Source: UBA4246 sp045113695 (lineage in GTDB: Bacteria > Bacillota > Clostridia > Christensenellales > Aristaeellaceae). Taken from it: 58,458 nucleotides of DNA. Under the pieces are notes generated by a model. That model did no database searches, was not told the origin of the DNA, and saw only the letters and a list, made by a program, of their open reading frames with translations. The position numbers were made by a program, and so were the translations under genes. This document shows, one piece after another, positions 24,361 through 33,466 of the stretch; within the stretch, counting starts at the first letter, position 1; each line of letters opens with the position of its first letter. Where the stretch lies: assembly GCA_045113695.1 (NCBI GenBank), contig JBGUJG010000039.1:1-58458 (forward strand), in the 5' to 3' direction.

Positions 24361-25377
24361 TCAGGCCATGCCCGCCGTGATGATCGCCATGTAATAGACC
24401 TCATCGGCGTTGCAGCCGCGGGACAGGTCGTTGATGGGGGCGTTCAGGCCCTGGAGGATCGGGCCGTAGGCGGCGAAGCCGCCCAGGCGCTGGGCGATCT
24501 TGTAGCCGATGTTGCCCGCTTCGAGCAGGGGGAAGATGAAGGTGTTCGCCTGACCGGCAACCTTGGAATCCGGGCACTTGGTCTTTGCGACCTCGGCGGA
24601 TACCGCGGCGTCAAACTGGAACTCGCCGTCCACCACGAGATTGGGGTCGATGGCGCGGGCCTCGGCCACGGCGTCGTGGCTCAGCTTCACCGTGCCGCCC
24701 TTGCCGGAGCCGTAGGTGGAGAAGGAGAGGATGGCGACCTTCGGGTCGATGCCGAAGAAGTCGGCCGTGCGGGCAGACTCGACGGCCACCTCCGCCAGCT
24801 GGCGGGCGGCGGACAGGACGACGTTGCCTTCCTTGTCGAGCTTGTCCTTGTATTCCACGTTGATGGCGCAGTCGCCCATCACGATGCGTTCTTCCTGCCC
24901 GTCCTTTTCACGGTAGAGCACGAAGGAGGAAGACACCAGGTTGCTGCCCTTGCGGGTCTTGATGATCTGCAGGGCGGGGCGGACGGTATCGGCGGTGGAA
25001 TAGGTGGCGCCGCCCAGCAGGGCGTCGGCCTTGCCCATCTTCACCAGCATGGTGCCGAAGTAGTTGCTCTTTTTGAGCGCGGCGCGGCACTCGTCCTCGG
25101 TCATCTTGCCCTTGCGCAGGGCGGCCATCTCGGCAACCATCGCGTCCATTTCCGGATACGAGGCGGGATCCATGACGGTGGCTTTCGCTACGTCGAACCC
25201 GCCTTTTTCGGCGGCGGCCTTGACTTCGGCCGGATCGCCGCAGAGGATGACGTCCATCAGGTCGTCCTTGAGCAGCCTTTCGGCGGCGCTCTGGATGCGG
25301 GGATCCACGCCCTCGGTGAAAACGATGGTCTTGCGGGACGCGCGCAGGTTGGCGATCAGTTTATCAAACATGCCCAT
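24361..25377 (-). CDS. pta: Phosphate acetyltransferase
   Basis: Converts acetyl-CoA and phosphate to acetyl phosphate, the step before acetate kinase in fermentative ATP formation. 338 aa, the short single-domain form. Signatures: IVFTEGVDPRIQSAAERL, ADALLGGATYSTADTVRPAL, VAILSFSTYGSGKG, and NTFIFPLLEAGNIGYKIAQR with the usual C-terminal GPILQGLNAPINDLSRGC. It is alone; acetate kinase is not next to it. Ribosome binding site AAGGAGG lies upstream of ATG 25377, with a recognisable promoter at 25459-25431. Confidence 0.97.
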   Translation of the reverse strand: MGMFDKLIANLRASRKTIVFTEGVDPRIQSAAERLLKDDLMDVILCGDPAEVKAAAEKGGFDVAKATVMDPASYPEMDAMVAEMAALRKGKMTEDECRAALKKSNYFGTMLVKMGKADALLGGATYSTADTVRPALQIIKTRKGSNLVSSSFVLYREKDGQEERIVMGDCAINVEYKDKLDKEGNVVLSAARQLAEVAVESARTADFFGIDPKVAILSFSTYGSGKGGTVKLSHDAVAEARAIDPNLVVDGEFQFDAAVSAEVAKTKCPDSKVAGQANTFIFPLLEAGNIGYKIAQRLGGFAAYGPILQGLNAPINDLSRGCNADEVYYMAIITAGMA

Positions 25378-25430
25378 GACACACAGCCTCCTTCAGATAA
25401 GTCGATATGGGTTGCCGTTGCAGCACCTTT

Positions 25431-25459
25431 ACTGTACCATAAACGGAAGAAAAATGCAA
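25431..25459 (-). promoter_or_regulatory. pta promoter
   Basis: Minus strand TTGCAT (25459-25454), 17 bases, TACAGT (25436-25431). Confidence 0.6.
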
Positions 25460-25537
25460 CAGGATCAGCCGCTATGTTTTGAAACAGATTCAGCGTTTCT
25501 TTAGATCCGGGCCGCTGGTCTGCGGATAAAACACAAG

Positions 25538-25566
25538 TTGAATTCCGGCGGAAAGTCGGGTATAAT
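25538..25566 (+). promoter_or_regulatory. Promoter of the FHA-FtsW-PBP operon
   Basis: TTGAAT (25538-25543), 17 bases, TATAAT (25561-25566). Confidence 0.75.
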
Positions 25567-25628
25567 GGAAACATCTGTCAGAGAAGAAGGCGCGGGAGTT
25601 ACGGCAGGCGCGAAAAGGAGGCGGCGTT

Positions 25629-26255
25629 TTGAGCGGGGAAGCATATGAGATCACGGCGCTGCTGATGCGCTATGTGTTTATCCTGCTGGGCGCGCTGATC
25701 GTGGCGCGGGCCTATCTCTGGCTGCGGAAGGACCACCGTTCGTTCGTGAAGGAACAGCGCGACCGGCCGGATACCGGCTGTTTCGGGGAAATCCGGGACG
25801 AAGCCACCGGCCGGGCCTGGCCGGTTTACCAGGAGGGGCTGATCGGCAGCGGCGGCGGGTGCGACATCGTCGTGCGGAAACAGGGCCTCAGGCGCAAGCA
25901 CGCCGTGTACCGCCTGGTGCAGGGCAAAGGGCTTCTGATCACGCCGGTCCGCCGGGCGGACGCGGAGGTCGACGGCGTGCGGCCCCGGAAAGAGGCGCTG
26001 GCCCTGAGCAACTCCGTGCTGCGCCTGGGCGGCGCGGTGCTCCGGGTGAAGCTGAACCCGGAGACGGGCATTCCCGAGCGGACGGACATCATCCCCCCGG
26101 CGGATCAGGAGGACAGCTGGATGCGCCTGTTTGAGGGCGGGGCGGACCCGGATGACGACGATCCGCTGAACCCGATGAACGATACCGGTATTCCCGGCGG
26201 AGCGCCGGGAGCGGAAGCGTTTCTGCCCAATCCACCGGAAAGGAAGAACCAATGA
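25629..26255 (+). CDS. Membrane-anchored FHA-domain protein
   Basis: 208 aa. One N-terminal membrane helix (residues about 10-32), then an FHA phosphopeptide-binding domain: LIGSGGGCDIVVRKQGLRRKHAVYRL with the Gly-Ser and the R-K-H stretch, ending VLRLGGAVLRV. The Pro/Asp-rich tail is probably disordered. TTG start at 25629 after AAGGAGG. It overlaps the FtsW/RodA gene by 4 bases and so is made in fixed proportion with it. By analogy with actinobacterial FHA-RodA-PbpA clusters it likely ties a Ser/Thr kinase signal to peptidoglycan synthesis; no kinase gene is here. Confidence 0.87.
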   Translation: MSGEAYEITALLMRYVFILLGALIVARAYLWLRKDHRSFVKEQRDRPDTGCFGEIRDEATGRAWPVYQEGLIGSGGGCDIVVRKQGLRRKHAVYRLVQGKGLLITPVRRADAEVDGVRPRKEALALSNSVLRLGGAVLRVKLNPETGIPERTDIIPPADQEDSWMRLFEGGADPDDDDPLNPMNDTGIPGGAPGAEAFLPNPPERKNQ

Positions 26256-27556
26256 GCAAGCGGAAAAAACGGCAGCCGGACCAGAAGAAGCTGCTGACGC
26301 CGGCCCGGCAGCTGATCGGGCTGGTCATGCTGTTCTTCTTTCTGGGCTTCCTGCTGCTGGCGGTCTGGATGCGGTCCAGGGAGGCGGCCGGGTGGGAAAA
26401 GGCGGTCGTCCTGTCCTTTGCCGTGCCGGCGCTGGTCTACGCGGGCGTGCTGGGCATTCCCCGCCTGTTTCCGGGGGACCGCCTGCTGCTGAGCCTGACC
26501 AACTTCCTCTGCGCGCTGGGCGTGCTGGTCCTGTTCCGGCTGAACCCGGACCGCGGGATCAGCCAGGCCTTCAACTATTTTGTCGGCGTCGTGGCGATGC
26601 TGGGGTGCGCGGTCGTGTTCCGCTTCATCCGCCGGTGGAAGTTCTGGGTGGTCCTGCTGATGCTGGTTTCTGTGGGGCTGCTGGCCCTGCCGCTGATCTA
26701 TGGCTCCGAAATCAACGGGGCGAAAAACTGGGTGACCCTGTTCGGCTTCGGGTTCCAGCCCAGCGAGCTGGTCAAGATCAGCCTGCTGGTCGCCGTGTGC
26801 TGGCTGCTGTCCGAAAGAAAGGCGGTATGGGCCATCGGGCTGACCGGGGTGAGCCTGGGCCTGCTGATGCTGCAGAAGGACCTGGGCACGGCCCTGCTGT
26901 ATTACGGCACGGTGCTGACGGCCCTCTGGGCGGCGACCGGCAGCGGGCTGCTGCTGCTGGGCGGCATGGCCGGGGCGGCCGGCGGGGCCTTCGTCGGCTA
27001 TAAGATGTTCGCCCACGTCAAAAAACGGGTCGCCGTCTGGCGCAACCCCTGGGCGGACCGGCAGGGCGCCGGCTACCAGATCGTTCAGGGCCTGATTGCC
27101 ATCGCCAACGGGGGCCTTTGGGGCCTGGGGCTGGGCCTTGGGAACCCCGGGGTGATCCCGGCCTCGTACAACGACTATATTTTCACCGTCATCTGCCATG
27201 AGTTCGGCGTCCTGTTCGGGATCATCGTGCTGCTGATCTATCTGGCCATCGTGCTGCGCGGCATTTCGATCGCCCGGCGGACGGACAACGCCTTTCACGC
27301 CCTGCTGGCCCTTTCCTGCGCTGTGATGCTGGGACTGCAGACCTTCGTGATCGTCGGCGGGAACATCAAGCTGATCCCGCTGACCGGCGTCACCCTGCCT
27401 TTCATCAGCTACGGCGGCACGTCGCTGGTGTCCTCCCTGTGCCTGGTCGGCGTCCTGCAGGGGATCTCGGCCCGGACGCAGGCGGCCCTTCATCCCACGC
27501 GCCCCAAAGACCGGGGGACGAAACCGGCATCCAGGCGGAAGGGGGGAAAGCGGTGA
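26252..27556 (+). CDS. FtsW/RodA/SpoVE-family peptidoglycan glycosyltransferase
   Basis: 434-aa SEDS protein with about ten membrane helices. Signatures are FGFQPSELVKISLLVA, YQIVQGLIAIANGGLWGLGLG and the C-terminal IKLIPLTGVTLPFISYGGTSL. It polymerises lipid II glycan strands together with a class B PBP, encoded immediately downstream with a GTGA overlap. Whether it serves division, elongation or sporulation cannot be decided. The last 25 residues are basic and cytoplasmic. Confidence 0.94.
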   Translation: MSKRKKRQPDQKKLLTPARQLIGLVMLFFFLGFLLLAVWMRSREAAGWEKAVVLSFAVPALVYAGVLGIPRLFPGDRLLLSLTNFLCALGVLVLFRLNPDRGISQAFNYFVGVVAMLGCAVVFRFIRRWKFWVVLLMLVSVGLLALPLIYGSEINGAKNWVTLFGFGFQPSELVKISLLVAVCWLLSERKAVWAIGLTGVSLGLLMLQKDLGTALLYYGTVLTALWAATGSGLLLLGGMAGAAGGAFVGYKMFAHVKKRVAVWRNPWADRQGAGYQIVQGLIAIANGGLWGLGLGLGNPGVIPASYNDYIFTVICHEFGVLFGIIVLLIYLAIVLRGISIARRTDNAFHALLALSCAVMLGLQTFVIVGGNIKLIPLTGVTLPFISYGGTSLVSSLCLVGVLQGISARTQAALHPTRPKDRGTKPASRRKGGKR

Positions 27557-29031
27557 AACAGCTGAGGACCAATATCCGCAGGATCGCCTTCGGCCTGGCG
27601 GCCCTGTTCCTGCTGCTGATCCTGTACGGCGGCTATTCCCTGAGCAACTACGGCAGCCGCTGGTTTTCCACCAACGCCAACTCCTACCTGCGCAGCGTCA
27701 AGAAGGACGTGATCCCGGGGAACATCCTGGACCGCCGCGGGACGATGCTGGCAGGCGCAGAGGTCACCGCGTATCAGGACGGCACCCTGTCCTGGGAACG
27801 GGTGTACGCGCAGGACGAGGCGGTCCGCCTGGGCACCGTGCACGCCCTGGGCGACAGCGGGGGCAAGGTGTCCAACGCGGTCGAATCCTTCATGGCCGGC
27901 TACCTCTACGGCTTCAAACAGAACGTATGGGACCGGATTTCCGATGCCGCCGAAGGCAGGACCCGGCAGGGGGATACGCTGACGCTGACCCTGGACGCGG
28001 CCCTCTGCGGCGCCGTTGTGGAAGCCGTGCGCGCGGACAGGAGCCTCCCGGACCGGGTCCGCGGGGCGGTGGTCGTGATGAACTGGCAGACCGGCGAAGT
28101 ACTGAGCCTGATGAGCTTTCCTTCTTTTGATCCGTCGGCGGACGAGAGCCGCATCGATCGGACCGGCCAGCCCTTCTTCAACCGGGCGACCCAGGGAATG
28201 TACGCCCCGGGCTCCGCGTTCAAGATCGTCACCCTGTCGGCCGCCCTGAAAAGCCCGGCCCTACAGAACCGCTCCTTCACCTGCCAGGGCACCTATCTGC
28301 CGGACGATGACCCGACGCACCGGATCGTCGATTACGGCACGGATACGAAGCAGGGGGTCATCGTGACCCACGGCCAGGCGGACCTGAAGAACGCATTTGC
28401 CCTGAGCTGCAACAACATCTACGCCTACGCCGCCGTGCAGATGGGGGACGACGCCCTCCGTGCCGAGGCGATGCGGTACGGCTTCAACGAAAACTTCCTG
28501 TTCCGGGACATTGTGGCGGAGAATTCCTCCTACCCGGACGAGGACAGGAATCTCTGGGAGGTGGCCCTGACCGGCATCGGCCAGAGCCGGCTGCAGATGT
28601 CGCCGCTGCACCTGTGCCTGATCACTGCCGCGGTGGCCAACGACGGCGTCATGATGGAGCCGCGGCTGCTGCTGGAAGCGGCCTCTTCCGCCGGACGGAA
28701 ACGGCTGACCTTCAGCCCGGGCCAGTACCGCCGCGTGACGGACGCGGATACGGCCCGGACCATCCGGGACGCGATGCTGCTGGCGGTGAACGACCCTTCG
28801 GGAACCGGCGGGGCGGCGGCCCTGCCCGGCTGGACGGTCTGCGGCAAAACGGGCTCTGCCGAACTGGACGGGCAGGAGCATACCAACGCCTGGTTTACCG
28901 GCTTCATCGCCGACGCCGGCGCCCCGTACGCCGTCACCGTCCTGCTGGAAGACGCGGGCGCCGGCGGGACCTGTGCCGCTCCCCTGGCGGGGAAGATTTT
29001 CCGCTGGCTGACAGGAAGCACCAGTCCATAA
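27553..29031 (+). CDS. Class B penicillin-binding protein (PbpA/FtsI-like)
   Basis: 492 aa. N-terminal membrane anchor (residues 9-28), short dimerisation-like region (IPGNILDRRGTMLAG), then the transpeptidase: YAPGSAFKIVT (SxxK), LSCNNIYAYA (SxN) and VCGKTGSAEL (KTG). All three catalytic motifs are intact. It is shorter than FtsI or PBP2 and lacks PASTA domains, matching the PbpA-like partners of FHA/RodA clusters. GTG start at 27553 overlaps the FtsW/RodA stop, so coupled translation and a one-to-one complex are likely. Confidence 0.94.
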   Translation: MKQLRTNIRRIAFGLAALFLLLILYGGYSLSNYGSRWFSTNANSYLRSVKKDVIPGNILDRRGTMLAGAEVTAYQDGTLSWERVYAQDEAVRLGTVHALGDSGGKVSNAVESFMAGYLYGFKQNVWDRISDAAEGRTRQGDTLTLTLDAALCGAVVEAVRADRSLPDRVRGAVVVMNWQTGEVLSLMSFPSFDPSADESRIDRTGQPFFNRATQGMYAPGSAFKIVTLSAALKSPALQNRSFTCQGTYLPDDDPTHRIVDYGTDTKQGVIVTHGQADLKNAFALSCNNIYAYAAVQMGDDALRAEAMRYGFNENFLFRDIVAENSSYPDEDRNLWEVALTGIGQSRLQMSPLHLCLITAAVANDGVMMEPRLLLEAASSAGRKRLTFSPGQYRRVTDADTARTIRDAMLLAVNDPSGTGGAAALPGWTVCGKTGSAELDGQEHTNAWFTGFIADAGAPYAVTVLLEDAGAGGTCAAPLAGKIFRWLTGSTSP

Positions 29032-29049
29032 AGAAGAGAGGGAACGAAC

Positions 29050-30531
29050 ATGAAAAACGGAAACACGCTGATGCGGACGCTGTCCGCGGTCCTGTGCGCG
29101 GTGATGCTGATGTCTGTGGCGCCGGCATTGTCCGAGGGCGCATCCTTCACGTCCGGAGACCTGATCGAGTATGCCGAGCGGGCTTTCCTCGCCTGGCAGG
29201 AAGAAGCCCGCTCAGACCCTGAGCGTCTGCGGGAAGTGACGCCGGAGATGATCAAGGCGCCGATGACCGACCCGGAGACAGGAAATCAGATGGACTTTGA
29301 GATCCAGGCCTGCACGATCCGGATGAACGGGCGAGAAATGCATTACACCCTCGAGGTCATCGGGGAGCCGGATGAAAACGGCCTGTACCCGCTGTACATC
29401 ACCCTCCACGGCGGCGGCGAAGCGCCCGCGGAGGACAACAACGAGCAGTGGCTCGCCATGAGCCAGTATTACCGCAGGTCGGTCGAAAACGGCATCTACG
29501 TGGCCTGCCGGGGCATGGAGGACGTGTGGAACCTGCACTTCCTGGACGAGACCTACCCGATGTACGACCGGCTGATCGAGGACATGATCCTGCTGAAGCA
29601 GGCGGACCCGAACCGCGTGTATCTGCTGGGCTTCTCCGCCGGCGGGGACGGGGTGTACGCCGTCGCCCCGCGCATGGCGGACCGGTTTGCCGCTGTCAAC
29701 ATGTCTTCCGGCCACCCCAACGGGGTGAGCCTGCTGAACACGTCGAACCTGCCCTTTGAAATCCAGGTCGGCATCCGGGATTATTATTCCGAAGACGCGA
29801 TGCGCTCCATCCGCGGGGCGGAGTTTGAGAAGACCCTGAACGGCTACCGGGAGGAATACGGCTTCGGCTATCCGCACCGGGTGCTGGTGCACGTGCCCAA
29901 CGGCCACAACTACGTCGACTATGAGGATGAAGACGCCTGTGTGCTGAATGACCCCTCGGCGTTTGCCGAACGGGCGGTCCGGGAGAACTGGCTGGATACC
30001 TTCATGGCCCTGTTCACCGCCATGGGCGGGCCCGACAGCGTGGCCTCCCTGTCCTATATGTCGGATGATGAATTCAATGAGGCGCTGCTGCACCTGGTGA
30101 CCGAAGACCTCGGGATGGAAGTCAGCCTGGATAACGCCAACGCCGTGACTTACGTCTCCTCTTTTGTGCGCGAGCCGGCCCCGACCCAGCTGGTATGGGA
30201 CCTGTCGACCCGGGCCGCTTCCCGGCAGGATACCGCCTTTTACTGGCTGCGGGCGGATCCTTCGGTCAGCCGGGGCGTGATCACCGCCTGGTATGACCCG
30301 GACGCCAACGCGGTGCTGGTCCACCGGGAAGGAGCGGTGAACGGCGATGTGTCCGTCCTGGTCAATCCCTTCCTGATGGACGTGTCCCGGCCGCTGACCG
30401 TTATCACCGAATCGGGCGAACATACGGTGGACATCGTGCCGGACCTGGAAACGCTGGAAAAATCGATCCTGGAAACCGGCGACTTGTTTCTCTGCTGGGC
30501 GGCGGAGATTCCCCTGAGCAGCCTGCAGTAA
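29050..30531 (+). CDS. Secreted alpha/beta-hydrolase (esterase-like)
   Basis: 493 aa with a signal peptide (SAVLCAVMLMSVAPALS). Hydrolase landmarks: oxyanion-type ITLHGGGEAP, nucleophile elbow YLLGFSAGGDGVYAVAP (G-x-S-x-G), and a late GHNYVDY with a plausible catalytic His. It resembles PHB-depolymerase/feruloyl-esterase-like hydrolases; substrate unknown. The C-terminal 130 residues after the His are an added beta domain (ITAWYDPDANAVLV ... LVNPFLMDVSRPLTV) as in some polysaccharide esterases. AAGAGAGGG precedes the start, 18 bases after the PBP gene; cotranscription is possible but a functional link is not obvious. Confidence 0.82.
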   Translation: MKNGNTLMRTLSAVLCAVMLMSVAPALSEGASFTSGDLIEYAERAFLAWQEEARSDPERLREVTPEMIKAPMTDPETGNQMDFEIQACTIRMNGREMHYTLEVIGEPDENGLYPLYITLHGGGEAPAEDNNEQWLAMSQYYRRSVENGIYVACRGMEDVWNLHFLDETYPMYDRLIEDMILLKQADPNRVYLLGFSAGGDGVYAVAPRMADRFAAVNMSSGHPNGVSLLNTSNLPFEIQVGIRDYYSEDAMRSIRGAEFEKTLNGYREEYGFGYPHRVLVHVPNGHNYVDYEDEDACVLNDPSAFAERAVRENWLDTFMALFTAMGGPDSVASLSYMSDDEFNEALLHLVTEDLGMEVSLDNANAVTYVSSFVREPAPTQLVWDLSTRAASRQDTAFYWLRADPSVSRGVITAWYDPDANAVLVHREGAVNGDVSVLVNPFLMDVSRPLTVITESGEHTVDIVPDLETLEKSILETGDLFLCWAAEIPLSSLQ

Positions 30532-30554
30532 ACCTTCTCCGCGCCCGTTCAGGT

Positions 30555-30596
30555 CATTACGCATTATGAATTATGCATTATGAATTACTCATTGTG
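30555..30596 (+). repeat. Heptamer repeat R2, copy 2
   Basis: CATTACGCATTATGAATT then ATGCATTATGAATTACTC: tandem 7-base ATTATGC/ATTATGA units, ending just before the rqcH ribosome binding site. Confidence 0.85.
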
Positions 30597-30610
30597 ATTG
30601 GGGTTGTTAT

Positions 30611-32341
30611 ATGCCGCTGGACGGATTGACCCTGGGCTTTCTGGCCCGGGAAATGCAGGGACTGGTGGGCGGCCGGATCGACCGGGTCAGCCAGCCGGAA
30701 AAGGATATGGCGGTGCTGCTGATCCGCGCGGAGGGGAAAAACCGGCGGCTGCTGATCTCCGCCAGCCCTTCGATGACGCGGTTCCACCTGACGGATGAAG
30801 TGTACCAGAACCCGCCGGACGCGCCGATGTTCTGTATGCTGCTGCGCAAATACCTGACCGGCGGGCGGGTCGTCAGCGTGGAGCAGCTCTTCGGCGACCG
30901 CCTGATCCGGATCGTCATCGACAACCGGGACGAGCTGGGGGAGGAAGGGCCCAGGGAACTGTATCTGGAGGCCATGGGCCGCCACAGCAACCTGACGCTG
31001 GTCAAAAACGGGCAGATCATCGACGCGATCCGCCATGTGAGCGGCGATATGAGCCGGGTGCGCCAGCTGCTGCCGGGCCTGCCGTATGAGCTGCCGCCCC
31101 GGCAGGACAAGCTGGCCCCGGACGAGGTAACGAAGGAAGCCCTGCTGACCCGCCTGTCCGGCCAGGACGGTCGGCTGCAGAAGGCTCTGCAGGGGGCAGT
31201 GTCGGGCCTCTCCCCGGTGAGCGCGGCGGAGATCACCCTGCGGCTGACCGGGTATACCGATCCCGCCGTTCAGGATACGGATCTTCCCTCCTTCTGCGAA
31301 GCGGCGGAGCGGTTTTTCCGCGGCCTTCCGGCCATGGGGCCGGCGGTGCTGTATACGGACGAAACCGATCAGCGGGCCGATTACTTTCCCTTCCTGTTCT
31401 TCACCCGCCCGCCGGAAAGGCAGACGGAGACGGCCAGCCTGTCCCGGGCGATGGACCTGTTCTATTCCGGCCGGGACCGGGAAGACCGGATGGCCCAGAA
31501 GGGGGCGTCCCTCAAAAAGCAGGTGAAAACCCTCCTGGAGCGGAGCGAGAAAAAGCTCACCCTGCAGCAGGAAGCGCTGGACGAAGCCCGGGATGCGGAC
31601 AGGCTCCGTCTGTCCGGCGAGCTGCTGAGCGCCCAGCTGTACCGCGTCCCCAAAGGGGCAAAAAAGGTCCTGCTGGAAAACTATTACGATGAAGCGGGCG
31701 GCACGGTCGAAATCCCGCTGGACGAGACGCTGACGCCCGTGCAGAACGCCCAGAAGTATTTCAAGCGCTACCGCAAGGCCATGGCTGCCCGGAAGCTTGC
31801 CGCCGAGCAGAAGGAAAAGACCCTGGCGGAAATCACCCTGCTGGAAGAGAGCCTGATGAGCCTTTCAAACGCCGAGACCCCGGAGGACCTTGCGGACGTA
31901 CGCCGGGTGCTGGAGGAGGCCGACCTGGTCCGGAAGGAGCGTGGGCAGCGGAAGGCCAAAAAGCCGCCCGAATCACATCCTTTGTGCTTTGCTGCCACGG
32001 ACGGCACGGAAATCCTCTGCGGCAAGAACAGCGTGCAGAACGAGCGTCTTACGAAAAGCGCCCAGGGGGAGGACCTCTGGCTCCATGCCCGGAATATGCC
32101 CGGGTCTCACGTGATCGTCCGGGCGGAAGGAAAAGAGGTGTCCGATCAGACCCTGCTGGAGGCCGCGCGGATCGCCGCGTTTTATTCAAAAGGGCACGGC
32201 GTGGCCGTGCCGGTGGACTGCTGCCTGCGCAAGTACGTCAAAAAGCCGGCGGGCACGCCGACCGGCTTCGTGATCTATTCGCATCAGAAAACGCTGACCG
32301 TCAGCGCGGGCATTTCTGACCTGGTGAAGCAAAAGAAATAA
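30611..32341 (+). CDS. rqcH: RqcH (Rqc2/NFACT family) ribosome quality control factor
   Basis: 576 aa, full NFACT layout. NFACT-N begins LTLGFLAREMQGLVGGRIDRV; Asp96-Arg97 in LFGDRLIRI match the conserved DR pair needed for Ala-tRNA recruitment. A central coiled-coil region covers about residues 290-440, and the NFACT-R end reads DLWLHARNMPGSHVIVRAEG. RqcH binds obstructed 50S subunits and adds C-terminal Ala tails that mark stalled chains for degradation. YlmH, which can assist this process in Bacillus, and a ribosome-type GTPase fused to a nuclease domain lie within 9 kb. Confidence 0.95.
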   Translation: MPLDGLTLGFLAREMQGLVGGRIDRVSQPEKDMAVLLIRAEGKNRRLLISASPSMTRFHLTDEVYQNPPDAPMFCMLLRKYLTGGRVVSVEQLFGDRLIRIVIDNRDELGEEGPRELYLEAMGRHSNLTLVKNGQIIDAIRHVSGDMSRVRQLLPGLPYELPPRQDKLAPDEVTKEALLTRLSGQDGRLQKALQGAVSGLSPVSAAEITLRLTGYTDPAVQDTDLPSFCEAAERFFRGLPAMGPAVLYTDETDQRADYFPFLFFTRPPERQTETASLSRAMDLFYSGRDREDRMAQKGASLKKQVKTLLERSEKKLTLQQEALDEARDADRLRLSGELLSAQLYRVPKGAKKVLLENYYDEAGGTVEIPLDETLTPVQNAQKYFKRYRKAMAARKLAAEQKEKTLAEITLLEESLMSLSNAETPEDLADVRRVLEEADLVRKERGQRKAKKPPESHPLCFAATDGTEILCGKNSVQNERLTKSAQGEDLWLHARNMPGSHVIVRAEGKEVSDQTLLEAARIAAFYSKGHGVAVPVDCCLRKYVKKPAGTPTGFVIYSHQKTLTVSAGISDLVKQKK

Positions 32342-32358
32342 AGCTGGATGAATGGCAC

Positions 32359-32385
32359 CGGCGGGGGAAACGATCCCCCGCCGTT
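32359..32385 (+). terminator. Bidirectional terminator between rqcH and the MerR gene
   Basis: CGGCGGGGGA and TCCCCCGCCG with an AACGA-type loop, followed by TTCGTTT; convergent genes end on both sides. Confidence 0.75.
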
Positions 32386-32388
32386 CGT

Positions 32389-33213
32389 TTATCCTTCCAT
32401 CGGGACGGCGTAATAGCCGCAGGCGATCCGGCTGTCCGTGGAAAACAGGGAAGCAAGTACGGTCTGCCGGATCGGGCCGGAGGGCCTGACCGAAGCCTTT
32501 GCCAGCTCCGCCTGTACCCGGAACCAGACGTCGTTTCTGTTCTGCCTGTTGAAATCCATACGGTAGTGGCAGATCAGCTGGCGGCCGCCGGGCAGGCGTT
32601 CCACGATGTCATTGACCGGGATGCCGCATTCCTCCGCCGCCGGTACCGGAACGGCCAGTCCCCAATAGGAATCCGCCAGACAGTCTTCATTTTCCCGATA
32701 GGCGATTTTCCGGCAGGACTTGACTGCCGGCATCCATTCGATCCAGCGGGGCAGGAGATCCCGGATGCGGCTGTCCTCCAGAAAATCGCGGCCTCTGCTG
32801 TGGGGCAGGAAGTAAACATCCTCCTTTTCTTCCAGCAGCATGTACAGGGTGCGCCCTTCCATGCTTTTCATCCACCGGTCAAAGGCCTGGTATTCGAACA
32901 GGAGCGTCTGATCGCGGAGCATCCGGCGCCTGATGGCCTGCGCCCGTTCGCCCAGCGCTTCATGCAGGTCCTCAAGGGTCCCCTGATAGAGCAGGTCGTG
33001 CATCTGCTGCAGCGGCATTTCGTAATTGCGCAGGGAGAAGCATTCCAGCAGCGGAACCGATTCGGAAAAAGGATAATAACGGTACCCGTTTTCAGAGGTC
33101 TGCGCGTGGAGCAGGCCCATTTTTTCATAATGCTTGAGTAAGTCGGGAGTTACACCCATGTTTTGGGCGTAGGTTCCGATGCGGTAGTGTCTGGTTTTCT
33201 GATTGTCCGGCAT
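32389..33213 (-). CDS. MerR-family transcriptional regulator
   Basis: 274 aa. N-terminal winged helix-turn-helix: YRIGTYAQNMGVTPDLLKHY, then EKMGLLHAQTSENGYRYYPF, followed by a dimerisation helix and a 150-residue effector domain (GRTLYMLLEEKEDVYFLPHS ... YWGLAVPVPAAE) similar to GyrI-like small-molecule sensors. It is transcribed away from the Tat-exported flavoprotein, whose promoter has a 19-base spacer, the hallmark of MerR-activated promoters. It therefore probably switches on that gene in response to a small organic molecule, perhaps the flavoprotein's substrate. Confidence 0.85.
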   Translation of the reverse strand: MPDNQKTRHYRIGTYAQNMGVTPDLLKHYEKMGLLHAQTSENGYRYYPFSESVPLLECFSLRNYEMPLQQMHDLLYQGTLEDLHEALGERAQAIRRRMLRDQTLLFEYQAFDRWMKSMEGRTLYMLLEEKEDVYFLPHSRGRDFLEDSRIRDLLPRWIEWMPAVKSCRKIAYRENEDCLADSYWGLAVPVPAAEECGIPVNDIVERLPGGRQLICHYRMDFNRQNRNDVWFRVQAELAKASVRPSGPIRQTVLASLFSTDSRIACGYYAVPMEG

Positions 33214-33386
33214 GGATCAAACTGCTTTCCCCGCCCTGCGGCGGCCTGATGAACCCTGAATTCTTCCGCTGTCCCCTCCTGCGCCCCGGCGGAAGGGGCT
33301 TTTTCCGTCCTGCGGATCACACGGAATATTATACCACAAATCCGGCCGGCGGGAAACGCAGAAATGGTTCGATTTCCAAAACGGTG

Positions 33387-33417
33387 TTGACCTGCGGGTT
33401 ACTCCGGCCTTTATAAT
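33387..33417 (+). promoter_or_regulatory. MerR-type promoter of the flavoprotein gene
   Basis: TTGACC (33387-33392), a 19-base spacer, TATAAT (33412-33417). The long spacer fits promoters that MerR proteins untwist to activate. Confidence 0.7.
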
Positions 33418-33466
33418 CAATGTGAGTTCAGAAACAGCGACAGCTGTTTTCAAGGAGGAAAATCCC

